From: DAOTYH01 sp034435015
Lineage (GTDB): Bacteria; Chloroflexota; Anaerolineae; Aggregatilineales; UBA3940
Direction of reading: 5' to 3'
NCBI GenBank assembly: GCA_034435015.1
Contig: DAOTYH010000065.1
Coordinates: forward strand, 1 to 64,000
Length of the DNA stretch: 64,000 bases
Part shown: positions 42,255 through 50,420 of the stretch, piece after piece
Layout of the letters: each line of letters starts with the position of its first letter
Position numbering within the stretch: the stretch's first letter is position 1
Notes under the pieces: model-generated
Database searches by the model: none
What the model saw: only the letters and a program-made list of their open reading frames with translations
Told to the model about the DNA's origin: nothing
Translations under genes and position numbers: made by a program

Positions 42255-43454
42255 ATGACCATTTTGTACACCATCACAGCTTATCCTCCCTCTGTAGGAG
42301 GGGCACAGCTCCATCTGCACGAGCTGGCCCGCCGGATGGTGCACTACGAACGGGCAGGGGTAGTCTATCAGTGGGACGAAAACCGCACCGACTGGCTGTG
42401 GGGGACAACCGTCAACGCGCCGCCGCCCTGCCGACCGGCGCCTCTCGACGGCGTGCCTGTCTGCCGCCTGTCCTTGGATGAGCGCCAGCGGCAGGCACTG
42501 CGCGGGTGGGTGAGCCTGTACTGGCTGGCTCAGGGAACAGCCATCGAGCACATTGCCGGCGCCTTGCTGAACAACCTGCACCCGGCGGCCTGTGAGTTAC
42601 TGGGGGAGACGCCAACCCTGATCCACAATTCACGGGTGGGGCGCGAGGGGCTGACCGCCGCCTCGCTCAAGCTGGCGCGGAGGCTGGATGTGCCGTTCGT
42701 GCTGACACCCAACCATCATCATATCTGGCGCGGCTGGTTTTACCGGCATTACATCCGGCTGTACCGCGAAGCCGACGCCGTGATCGCCTTGACGCAGGCC
42801 GAACGCGACGAGCTGATCCGGCTGGGCGTCAGGCCGGAACGCCTCCATGTGCTCGGCATCGGGCCGGTGCTGGCTCACACGTGGGACGGCGGGCGATTCC
42901 GGACGGCACAGGGCATCCCCGCCGACGCGCCGATGATCCTCTTTGTGGGGCAAAAGTACGCCTACAAGCGGTTCGACTTGTTGCTCCGGGCCGCCGGCAA
43001 GGTTTGGCAGAGTTACCCTCAGGCCCGCTTTGTGTTCATCGGGCCGCGCACCGGCTACTCGCGCCGCATCTTCGCCCGCATCACCGACCCCCGCATCATC
43101 GAACTGGATACGGTCAGCCTTCAGGACAAGACGGATGCCCTGGCCGCCTGTGATGTGCTGTGTGTGCCGTCGGCACGGGAGAGCTTCGGGGGCGTGTACC
43201 TCGAAGCGTGGGCGCTGGGCAAACCGGTCATCGGCGGGGATGCCCCCGCCCTGCGCGAGGTGATCACAGACGGCCAGACCGGCTGTCTGGTCGGCAACAG
43301 CCCCTCAGCGCTGGCAGGTCGTCTGGAGCATCTGCTGGGCAACCCGGCCCTGCGTCAGGAGATGGGCGAGCGCGGGCGGCAGACAGCGGCCCGATTCACC
43401 TGGCCGGAGATCACCGCACGGTTGAAGGCGATCTACGATCAACTGAGGTCATGA
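42255..43454 (+). CDS. Family 4 glycosyltransferase
   Basis: A GT-B fold enzyme of 399 residues. The N-terminal domain has P-P-S-V-G-G-A-Q-L-H, a typical acceptor-side glycine loop; the C-terminal domain shows L-F-V-G-Q-K-Y-A-Y-K-R-F-D (donor-phosphate binding) and the E-x7-E motif in E-S-F-G-G-V-Y-L-E-A-W-A-L-G-K-P. It should retain anomeric configuration and use a nucleotide sugar. Donor and acceptor are unknown. It lies between a sensor kinase and a convergent second GT4 enzyme whose stop overlaps its own by six bases. Confidence 0.9.
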   Translation: MTILYTITAYPPSVGGAQLHLHELARRMVHYERAGVVYQWDENRTDWLWGTTVNAPPPCRPAPLDGVPVCRLSLDERQRQALRGWVSLYWLAQGTAIEHIAGALLNNLHPAACELLGETPTLIHNSRVGREGLTAASLKLARRLDVPFVLTPNHHHIWRGWFYRHYIRLYREADAVIALTQAERDELIRLGVRPERLHVLGIGPVLAHTWDGGRFRTAQGIPADAPMILFVGQKYAYKRFDLLLRAAGKVWQSYPQARFVFIGPRTGYSRRIFARITDPRIIELDTVSLQDKTDALAACDVLCVPSARESFGGVYLEAWALGKPVIGGDAPALREVITDGQTGCLVGNSPSALAGRLEHLLGNPALRQEMGERGRQTAARFTWPEITARLKAIYDQLRS

Positions 43455-44663
43455 GGCCGCCTCCGCCAGCACCGCCTCGAACTTTTCTACCCATGCCGGC
43501 AGTCCCAGACGCGGCTCAGTCCACGCCCGGCCTGCTGTACCCATCGCCGCGGCGCGGGCCGGGTCAGCGATCAAGGCGGCAATGGCGCGGGCCAGCGCCG
43601 GCGCTGAGGTCATATCCACCAGCAGGCCGCTGACTCCGTCCTGTACGAGCGCGGCAGGCCCGCCCTGATGTGAGGCGATCACCGGTTTGCCGTATAGAGC
43701 CGCCTCAGCACAGGGCAGACCCAGCGGCTCGGCCAGCGACGGATAGACGACCATCGCACAGCGGGCATACAGCCTGCTGAGTGCCTCACGGCTGACAAAG
43801 CCAGTGAAGGTGACCTGCTCCCCCAGCCCCAGCTCAGCAGACAGCGCACGCAGACGGGCTTCATCCTCCCCCCCGCCTGTGATGATCACATGCCATCCGC
43901 TCAACTGCCCCCCGCAGGCCAGCAGATGAACGGCCCGCAGGGCGGTTTCGACATTCTTGATCCGCTCCAGCCGGGTGGGGATCAGGATCAACGGCTCAGG
44001 CGGCCAGGTCAACGCATCCGGCGGCGGCAACGGCACACCCGCCCAGGTGACATAAATGCGCGGATGGTGGTATAGTTGCCATGCCTTGTCAGCGGTGTAG
44101 GGGCTGTTGGCCAGAATCGCCCGCACCCGCCGCACGGCCAGCCGGTCGAGCAGGCGCTGGAGGGCGGCCCGCACCGGATACGGCAACAGCACATGGGCGT
44201 CCTCGCGCAACAGCAGGCGGAGGCCCTCCCTGCCCCGATAGTCGGACAGGGTGCGGTAGGCCCATGCGTCAAAGCCCGGCGCCTCAGCGTACATGACGCG
44301 CGGGTAGAGGTTGCGCTTTGGCTCCATGCACAGCCACGCCGTCGGCACGCCGTGATCGCCCAGCGCCGTCCAGATGTGCGCAGGGAAGTTGGCCGGCAGG
44401 GCCAGATCATAGCCGCGCAGGGCACGCGAGAGCGTCCGGACAGCCCGCCATGTGCCGGGGATGCCTTCCATAAATCCGCGCCCGCCGATACAATGGACGC
44501 CAAAACGAGCCTGTTCCAGCGGCAGGTACAGCGACTCGTCGTAGCGGGCGGTGAACAAGTCTACCGTGTGGCCGCGCTCGGCGAGGCCCTGCATGGCGGC
44601 GATCAGATGGTTCTCTGCACCGCCGCGTTGTTCAAACGAAGGATGGATAAAAGCCAGCCGCAT
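43449..44663 (-). CDS. Family 4 glycosyltransferase (second)
   Basis: A GT-B enzyme of 404 residues, different from its convergent neighbour. It opens M-R-L-A-F-I-H-P-S-F-E-Q-R-G-G-A-E-N, has I-P-T-R-L-E-R-I-K-N in the donor domain, and an E-x7-E motif in E-P-L-G-L-P-C-A-E-A-A-L-Y-G-K-P. This is the WcaI/ALG2-like arrangement with a GGAE N-terminal loop. It divergently faces the ABC exporter genes, so it probably builds the sugar chain that these export. The region upstream (44664-44723) is short and must hold its promoter. Confidence 0.9.
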   Translation of the reverse strand: MRLAFIHPSFEQRGGAENHLIAAMQGLAERGHTVDLFTARYDESLYLPLEQARFGVHCIGGRGFMEGIPGTWRAVRTLSRALRGYDLALPANFPAHIWTALGDHGVPTAWLCMEPKRNLYPRVMYAEAPGFDAWAYRTLSDYRGREGLRLLLREDAHVLLPYPVRAALQRLLDRLAVRRVRAILANSPYTADKAWQLYHHPRIYVTWAGVPLPPPDALTWPPEPLILIPTRLERIKNVETALRAVHLLACGGQLSGWHVIITGGGEDEARLRALSAELGLGEQVTFTGFVSREALSRLYARCAMVVYPSLAEPLGLPCAEAALYGKPVIASHQGGPAALVQDGVSGLLVDMTSAPALARAIAALIADPARAAAMGTAGRAWTEPRLGLPAWVEKFEAVLAEAAS

Positions 44664-44723
44664 AAGCTCGATTTAACCACAGATGCAACGAACGGGCGAC
44701 CTGCCCCGCCCCAAAGACAGGCT

Positions 44724-45929
44724 ATGCAGTCAAGACTATCCGTCAACCCGCTGATGTGGAGATTTTCTGCCATCCTGGCGGTCTTGATCGGCGCGATGCT
44801 GGTGGCCGTCCAGATGCGCCTCCAGATTTTCGCCGGAAAGCCGCTCGGCCCGGAGTACGTGGCCCTGCCGGGCTGGGTCTATCCGATCATGGCAGGATCA
44901 GCAGGCGCGGGGGTTGGCATGATCCACTTGCTGGAACGCACTCCTCTGCTGGCTCTTTGGAAGCCGGCCCGCCGTCAATTCACGGCACTGGTGACCGCGC
45001 TGGGGCTGTCCTTTCTGATGACGGCCTTTCTACTGCCGGACGTGTCGCTGTTGCAATTGGCCTATTATGTCATGAACGGCCTGGTGTTGGGCTTTCTGAC
45101 CATCCTATGGCCTGCCGGTGGCCGGCGGGCGGCGCACAGCGCCAGCCTGCCTGAGTATCTGAGGCGGCTGTGGCGTCACCGCGTGCTGTTGCGTATCTGG
45201 GTGCGCTACAATGTCCAGTCACGCTACAGCCAGACGGTTCTAGGCATCCTCTGGATCATCCTGCTCCCGCTGGCAACCTCGCTGGTGTTTGCCTTCCTGT
45301 TCTCGCAGATCGTCCGCGTGGATGCCGGAGGCGTGCCGTTCATCACCTTCTTCCTAGCGGCGCTGGTGCCGTGGGGGTTGTTTAGTCAGGGCATTGTGAC
45401 CGGCACAGGCTCGGTGCTGAACATGATGAACCTGATCAATCAGGTTTACTTCCCGCGTGAGATTCTCGTGATCGTCAAGCTGGGCGAGGCGCTGGTTGAC
45501 CTGACCTTTACCTTTGCCGCCATGCTGATCATCAATGCGGCCAACGGCATCTGGCCTAACGCGGCGTTTATTTACTTGCCGCTGTTGCTGGTGATTCAGG
45601 TCGGCCTGACGCTGGGGCTGATGTTCTTCATCAGCTACCTGAGCGTGCTGGTGCGCGACATCCCGCAACTGGTCAATGTGATCTTACAGCTACTGTTCTA
45701 CCTGACGCCGATCATCTACCCCCTCCAGCAGATACCAGAGCGCTATCGCGGGCTGGCCCTGCTCAACCCGCTGGCGGCCCTGATTCAGGCCTACCGCGGG
45801 ATCATCGCCTACGGCCAGCCGCCTGATCTGATCAGCCTGCACTACCCGCTGGTAGCGGCGGCGGCACTGCTCTATACCGGATACATGTTCTTTAAGGCCA
45901 ACGAAGGACAACTGGCAGATTTTGTGTGA
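44724..45929 (+). CDS. Polysaccharide ABC exporter permease (Wzm/TagG) with N-terminal membrane extension
   Basis: A permease of 401 residues. The C-terminal 265 residues form the ABC2 polysaccharide-export fold with six helices, including Y-S-Q-T-V-L-G-I-L-W-I-I-L-L-P-L, Q-V-Y-F-P-R-E-I-L-V-I-V, and Y-L-T-P-I-I-Y-P near the end. In front lies an additional domain of about 130 residues with four hydrophobic segments, not part of usual Wzm proteins (260-280 residues). The start is ATG 44724; a longer frame from 44076 runs antisense through the glycosyltransferase. The stop overlaps the start of the ATPase gene by one base (TGATG). Confidence 0.88.
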   Translation: MQSRLSVNPLMWRFSAILAVLIGAMLVAVQMRLQIFAGKPLGPEYVALPGWVYPIMAGSAGAGVGMIHLLERTPLLALWKPARRQFTALVTALGLSFLMTAFLLPDVSLLQLAYYVMNGLVLGFLTILWPAGGRRAAHSASLPEYLRRLWRHRVLLRIWVRYNVQSRYSQTVLGILWIILLPLATSLVFAFLFSQIVRVDAGGVPFITFFLAALVPWGLFSQGIVTGTGSVLNMMNLINQVYFPREILVIVKLGEALVDLTFTFAAMLIINAANGIWPNAAFIYLPLLLVIQVGLTLGLMFFISYLSVLVRDIPQLVNVILQLLFYLTPIIYPLQQIPERYRGLALLNPLAALIQAYRGIIAYGQPPDLISLHYPLVAAAALLYTGYMFFKANEGQLADFV

Positions 45930-46756
45930 TGACTCAGACTGCAAACGACCCATTGGCTGAAAAAGCCGCCCGGCTGATGATCCGCTGTGAGGGATTGTCC
46001 AAGCGCTATCTGCGCGACGGCCACCGCCCCAGCCTGCGCCATGAGGCCATCCGCATCCTGAAGGGCAGGCCGTCCGAAGAGGGCGGGGACAGCGCGGCCT
46101 TCTGGGCGCTGAAGGACGTGAGCTTCAGCGTGCAGGCGGGGGAGTCAGTTGGAATCATCGGGCGCAACGGCGCAGGCAAGACCACACTCCTGCGCGTGCT
46201 GGCGGGCATCACCGAGCCGACGCAGGGAGAGGTGGAGGTACGGGGCCGCTTCGCTACCCTGATCGCGCTGGGGGCAGGCTTCAACCCAGAGCGCACCGGA
46301 CGGGAGAACATCTACCTGAACGCCGCCATTCAGGGCGTGCCGCCCAGAGAGGTTGATCAGGTGATGGGGGACATCATCGCCTTCTCTGAGCTGGGGCCGT
46401 TCATTGACACGGCGGTTAAACGTTATTCGAGCGGCATGGCCGCCCGGCTGGGCTTCAGCATTGCGGTCCATATCCTGCCGGATGTGATCTTTTTGGATGA
46501 AGTGCTGGCCGTCGGCGATGCCGCCTTCCAGGAGAAATGCATCGCGCGGATGCTGGCCATCAGACAACAACATCCGCGCACGCTGATGTTCGTCTCCCAT
46601 GACGCTTCGGTCGTGCAGGTGCTGTGCGAACGTTGTCTGTGGTTGCACGAGGGGCGGCTGATCATGGACGGGCCAGCCGGCGAGGTGCTGGCCGCCTACG
46701 AAGAGAGCTGGCAACGGGGGGCGGGCGGCGAGACAGAGCAGACCAACCCGCCCTAG
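45929..46756 (+). CDS. Polysaccharide ABC exporter ATPase (Wzt/TagH)
   Basis: The ATPase partner of the Wzm-like permease, 275 residues. Walker A is G-R-N-G-A-G-K-T-T, followed by the family-typical G-R-F-A-T-L-I-A-L-G-A-G-F-N-P-E-R-T-G-R-E-N, a signature region Y-S-S-G-M-A-A-R-L-G-F-S, and Walker B V-I-F-L-D-E-V-L-A-V-G-D. Unlike E. coli O9a Wzt it has no C-terminal sugar-binding domain, only about 25 extra residues. It would drive export of an undecaprenyl-linked glycan. GTG 45926 and ATG 45929 are both possible starts. Confidence 0.93.
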   Translation: MTQTANDPLAEKAARLMIRCEGLSKRYLRDGHRPSLRHEAIRILKGRPSEEGGDSAAFWALKDVSFSVQAGESVGIIGRNGAGKTTLLRVLAGITEPTQGEVEVRGRFATLIALGAGFNPERTGRENIYLNAAIQGVPPREVDQVMGDIIAFSELGPFIDTAVKRYSSGMAARLGFSIAVHILPDVIFLDEVLAVGDAAFQEKCIARMLAIRQQHPRTLMFVSHDASVVQVLCERCLWLHEGRLIMDGPAGEVLAAYEESWQRGAGGETEQTNPP

Positions 46757-47475
46757 AGCGCCTCTATCATCCCGATCATGGCCTCAACCGCCGCATCAAA
46801 CAGACGCTCCATGACCTCATCGGGGGCCTGATAGGGGCCGCCATAACTTCCATCGCCCAGGATAGCCCGGCAGGCGCTGGCCGATGCGGTGCGCGGCACG
46901 TCAACCAGCGGTTTCTCGCCGTCCGGCACTGAACCCACCTGTGTAAAGGGGAAGTTCTCTGACCAGTTGGCATGACGCTGGATCAAGCCGGCCTCTCTGG
47001 CGACTGCCTCAACCGCCGGATTCAGCCACCACTGAAACAAGTCAAAGTGCGCCTCCGGGTGGGCATTGCCCAGCTCAACCAGCAGAGGGACCAGCACCCC
47101 CGTATTGCCGCCATGCCCGTTGCTGACCAGTATCCGGCGGAAGCCTTGCGCCAGCAGTCCTTCGAGCACCTCACGGACTACCGCCGCAAACACCTCCGGG
47201 CGCAGGCTGACCGTGCCGGGGTAGGCGGTGAAATAGGGCGAGATGCCATACGGCAGGGGCGGCGCGATCAGCACATTCTGACGGCGGCAGGCCGCCTGCG
47301 CAATGGCCAGCGGGGCGCGGATGTCTGCCAGCAGGCTGACGTAGCCATGCTGTTCGCACGCACCGGTGATCACCACGATACGGTCATCGTGCTTGAGGTA
47401 GCTCTCGACATCCATCCAGTTCATGTCATCCAACAGCATAGGGTTGAGCGTGTCTCCTCTCTGGCAGTTGTCCAT
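46753..47475 (-). CDS. Creatininase family protein
   Basis: A metal-dependent amidohydrolase-like protein of up to 240 residues. The metal-binding motifs G-A-C-E-Q-H-G and L-L-A-D-I (Glu, His, Asp) and S-N-G-H-G-G-N-T-G are present. The family includes creatininase, FAPy deformylase ArfB and mycofactocin MftE; the sequence does not decide among them. The start at 47475 lies two bases after the stop of the DUF488 gene, which points to coupling; an inner ATG at 47439 is the alternative. Its stop overlaps the convergent Wzt gene by four bases. Confidence 0.85.
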   Translation of the reverse strand: MDNCQRGDTLNPMLLDDMNWMDVESYLKHDDRIVVITGACEQHGYVSLLADIRAPLAIAQAACRRQNVLIAPPLPYGISPYFTAYPGTVSLRPEVFAAVVREVLEGLLAQGFRRILVSNGHGGNTGVLVPLLVELGNAHPEAHFDLFQWWLNPAVEAVAREAGLIQRHANWSENFPFTQVGSVPDGEKPLVDVPRTASASACRAILGDGSYGGPYQAPDEVMERLFDAAVEAMIGMIEAL

Positions 47476-47477
47476 CT

Positions 47478-47981
47478 CTACTGCTTGGCCGCGCGTGCCT
47501 GCCGTGCCTCCTCGATGACCGACTGATGCGCCTTCAGACTGCCGGTCTCGTCAATATGGACGACCTCAATGCCCTGCTCGTTTAACGTCTCACCGACCAG
47601 CAGGGCGCGGTGGCATTCCTGCGGCCTGATCTCAAAGCACATCAGCGCCAGCCGCCTGCCCTGTTCCCACAGCTCGAGCAACTGCTCGATTCCCTCATGG
47701 TAGTAGGGCTTCTGGCGCAACTTGGCATAATCGGTCTTGCCGTTGGTGTAGGCGTCAGGGTCTTCAGGGAAGCCGCCCAGCGTCTTGCCCAGATAGACAT
47801 ACTGAATGCCCCGCGTCTCCAGATAGCTCTGCAACGGCTGGCGGGAGAAGTCCGGCTCAAACGATGAGGTAGGGCGCGAGCGCACGTCCACCAGCACCGC
47901 AACCTGATAGCGCTTTAACAGAGCCACAAACTGCTCAAGACTGCGTTCCTGATACCCGATGGTATAGACCGGTGACAGCAT
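47478..47981 (-). CDS. DUF488 domain protein
   Basis: A protein of 167 residues that is one DUF488 domain: Y-T-I-G-Y-Q-E-R-S-L near the start, L-V-D-V-R-S-R-P-T-S with the conserved V-D-V-R-x-x-P, Y-L-G-K-T-L-G-G in the middle, and C-F-E-I-R-P-Q-E-C-H-R, the hallmark near the end. The biochemical role of the family is not established; conserved Cys and His suggest a catalytic or metal site. The start has GAGGGGAGGG upstream. It forms an operon with the creatininase-family gene. Confidence 0.88.
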   Translation of the reverse strand: MLSPVYTIGYQERSLEQFVALLKRYQVAVLVDVRSRPTSSFEPDFSRQPLQSYLETRGIQYVYLGKTLGGFPEDPDAYTNGKTDYAKLRQKPYYHEGIEQLLELWEQGRRLALMCFEIRPQECHRALLVGETLNEQGIEVVHIDETGSLKAHQSVIEEARQARAAKQ

Positions 47982-48036
47982 GGTTTTTCCCTCCCCTCAA
48001 CACACGCTCCCTGCCTGCCGGCAGGGTCAGGGATGG

Positions 48037-48801
48037 TCACCCCGCCGTGACACTGCCCCCGCCCGGCGCACGCATGGCGGGCCGCAGTCGGCGGTGCCGC
48101 CACAGGATGTCCCATACGCGCAGGGCTGACTCAATCTTGACGGGCATACTCATCTTACTGCGCCCGATGCGCCGGTCTTCGAAGTAAATCGGTATCTCAA
48201 GCACACGGTAACCCAGACGCTCAGTGACATAAGCCATCTCGACCTGAAAGTCATAGCCGTTCGAGCGGATGCGGCTGAGGTCAATGCCGAGCAGGGTCTC
48301 ACGCCGCCACGCTTTGAAGCCGGCGGTCGTATCGCGGGTGCGGGTGCGCAGGATCAGGCGGGTGTAGACGGCATTAGCCCACCAGCTTAACAGGTAGCGC
48401 CACACGCTCCACCGCTCGTCCAGCCTGCCGCCGGGGACATAGCGCGACCCGACCACCACATCATACTCGGACAGCCGGTCAAGCATCTGGGGAATGTAAG
48501 AGGGAGAATGGGAAAAATCCGCGTCCATCTGGACAACCGCTTCAGCGCCCTGCTCCAGCGCCCGGCGGAAGCCGTCTTTGTAGGCTGTGCCGAGTCCCAT
48601 CTTGCCGGGCCGCCGGAGCACCTCGATCCGGCCGGGGTGAAGACGAGCAAGCTCCTCAGCGATGTCTGCCGTCCCGTCGGGCGAATTGTCATCCACGATC
48701 AGGACAGAGAGATCATCAACTGGCAATGCCCACAGCGCCTCTACCAGGGGTCGGATGTTGTCCGCCTCATTGTAAGTAGGGATGACCACAATTGTCTTCA
48801 T
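48037..48801 (-). CDS. Polyprenol-phosphate mannose synthase-like family 2 glycosyltransferase
   Basis: A GT-A enzyme of 254 residues close to Dpm1/Ppm1. It shows V-V-I-P-T-Y-N-E-A-D-N-I, I-V-D-D-N-S-P-D-G-T, the metal-binding Q-M-D-A-D-F-S-H, G-S-R-Y-V-P-G-G, D-T-T-A-G-F-K-A-W, and Y-F-E-D-R-R-I-G-R-S-K-M, all characteristic. It should transfer mannose (or a similar sugar) from the GDP donor to polyprenyl phosphate on the cytoplasmic face. Such lipid-linked sugars feed GT-C enzymes; the DUF2723 protein 8 kb upstream is a candidate user. There is no C-terminal membrane domain. Confidence 0.92.
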   Translation of the reverse strand: MKTIVVIPTYNEADNIRPLVEALWALPVDDLSVLIVDDNSPDGTADIAEELARLHPGRIEVLRRPGKMGLGTAYKDGFRRALEQGAEAVVQMDADFSHSPSYIPQMLDRLSEYDVVVGSRYVPGGRLDERWSVWRYLLSWWANAVYTRLILRTRTRDTTAGFKAWRRETLLGIDLSRIRSNGYDFQVEMAYVTERLGYRVLEIPIYFEDRRIGRSKMSMPVKIESALRVWDILWRHRRLRPAMRAPGGGSVTAG

Positions 48802-48844
48802 ACTGTCAGTTTACACCCGCCCCTGTCTAAACATCAAGAGGGAG

Positions 48845-48872
48845 TTGAGCGCCGGCTCATCTTGCTTATAAT
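48845..48872 (+). promoter_or_regulatory. Sigma-70-like promoter before the NYN gene
   Basis: TTGAGC (48845-48850) and TATAAT (48867-48872) are 16 bases apart. The leader of about 70 bases holds a GC hairpin, TGCCCC (48885-48890) with GGGGCA (48900-48905), before the start at 48948. Confidence 0.6.
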
Positions 48873-48947
48873 GAGGGGTATATATGCCCCTCCGGGGCCG
48901 GGGCATTGATCCTCCAACAATTGCATCAACAGGATGAATAAACGCCT

Positions 48948-50252
48948 ATGACGTTCAATACCGCCATCTTCTATGACATTGAGAATCTGTTGAAGGGGTA
49001 TAGTTTCTCACAACAAATGGTGGCCAACCTGTCGCTGAAAGAGATTCTGGAGGCAATTCGGCAGACCGAACAGATCGGCCATATCGCCCTTCAGCGGGCC
49101 TATGCTAACTGGAGCGACCCCCGTCTGGCCATCATGCGCGGCGAGATCAACGAACTGGGCATTGACCCGATTCAGGTCTTTGGCTTCTCACGAGATCAGA
49201 AGAAAAACGCGGCAGACATCCAACTGGCCATTGATGCCATTGACCTGGCCCATGTCCGCCCGTCGCTTGAGGTGTTTGTGATCGTCTCGGGTGACGGCGG
49301 CTTTGCCTCGCTGGCCAAGAAGCTTCACGAGTACGGCAAGATCGTGATCGGGTGCGGCTACCAGAGCGCCACCAATCGGACCTTTCAGGCTGTCTGCGAC
49401 AACTTTGTGTGGATCGCAGACCCGGACGAAGAAGAGCGGCAGGGGCGCGGCGAGCCTGCCCCCGCCGGCGGGGCGGCGCTGGAGGTGACCGATCCGCGCA
49501 ACGTGCGGCTGGCTTCAAGCATCAGACGGGCCGCCTCACTGGAGCCGGACGTTGTGTTTGCTAAGGCCAGAGAGGTGTTGAACTGGTACGCTTCCGACCC
49601 GGTCAGCCGAAGCGATCTAATCCGGACGGGGATTTATCTTTCAGTGGTACAGGAGGGGATGCGCTTTGCGATCCCCGGCTTTCAGCCCATCATCTTTGGA
49701 TTCCCGAAGTTCATTGAGTACATGCAGTTCATCTGTGCCGGCACGCCCTTGTGCATCGCCCGTCCCCCTCATTCGCAGGCCGTTTTGACCCTCCGCAGCG
49801 CCGTCCATAGAGGGGTTGAGGTCCTGCCCGATCTCGAACTGCGCGACCTTCACTCAGCCGAGAGTTACCGCTCGCTCCTTGCAACCGGCAGTCCGATCTT
49901 CCGCCTGCCGCCGGCAAGCGAACTCCAAGCTGTGGCCGCCTGGATAGTCCAGTACCCGCCGAAGCAGGCCGATCTAGGCTCAATGATTGAGGAGACCGTG
50001 GCCGGCTTAGACGGCCTTGTGTCCTCTGAGTCGGCCAAACATGCTTTGCTGTCGCTGGTATCGGCTGAGGCATTTGAACGTGAGCCGGACGGTGTCCCGA
50101 TTTCCGAGCAAAGGCTGACCCTGCGGCATGACCTGCGCTCCCTGCCGGCCCTGCTGGGCAGATTGTGGGTATCCGCCAAGACCAAGCTGATGACCGCCTT
50201 GGGGCAGGTAGATGATGAGATACTGCGGCAGGTCCTGCCCAACGGCGGATGA
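48948..50252 (+). CDS. NYN domain protein with OST-HTH/LOTUS-like C-terminal region
   Basis: A protein of 434 residues. The N-terminal 160 residues are a NYN (LabA/DUF88, PIN-like) nuclease domain: F-Y-D-I-E-N-L-L, K-K-N-A-A-D-I-Q-L-A-I-D-A, and V-S-G-D-G-G-F-A-S-L supply the acidic metal-binding residues. After a linker, a region with Y-A-S-D-P-V-S-R-S-D-L and F-G-F-P-K-F-I-E-Y-M-Q-F-I is like the OST-HTH/LOTUS winged helix that binds RNA; a second such unit may follow near 330-430. It is probably an RNA-processing nuclease. It stands alone behind its own promoter. Confidence 0.82.
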   Translation: MTFNTAIFYDIENLLKGYSFSQQMVANLSLKEILEAIRQTEQIGHIALQRAYANWSDPRLAIMRGEINELGIDPIQVFGFSRDQKKNAADIQLAIDAIDLAHVRPSLEVFVIVSGDGGFASLAKKLHEYGKIVIGCGYQSATNRTFQAVCDNFVWIADPDEEERQGRGEPAPAGGAALEVTDPRNVRLASSIRRAASLEPDVVFAKAREVLNWYASDPVSRSDLIRTGIYLSVVQEGMRFAIPGFQPIIFGFPKFIEYMQFICAGTPLCIARPPHSQAVLTLRSAVHRGVEVLPDLELRDLHSAESYRSLLATGSPIFRLPPASELQAVAAWIVQYPPKQADLGSMIEETVAGLDGLVSSESAKHALLSLVSAEAFEREPDGVPISEQRLTLRHDLRSLPALLGRLWVSAKTKLMTALGQVDDEILRQVLPNGG

Positions 50253-50420
50253 TCAGCTCAAACGGGCCGGAGAATATTGGAAATCCTTCACAAATTACCC
50301 CTTCCTGCCCCTTCCTGCGCTACCATATACACAACACATAACGCGCAGACAGCGCCAAAGGTCGGGGGAGGCGGGGCATCAAACCACGCCGTCCCCGCCT
50401 CAGGAGGATAACAGGAGCGT

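Noticed and set aside
44076..44723. Upstream extension of the Wzm-like permease frame
   Set aside because: It runs antisense through a glycosyltransferase gene and adds low-complexity Arg/Gln-rich residues; ATG 44724 gives a normal membrane N-terminus.
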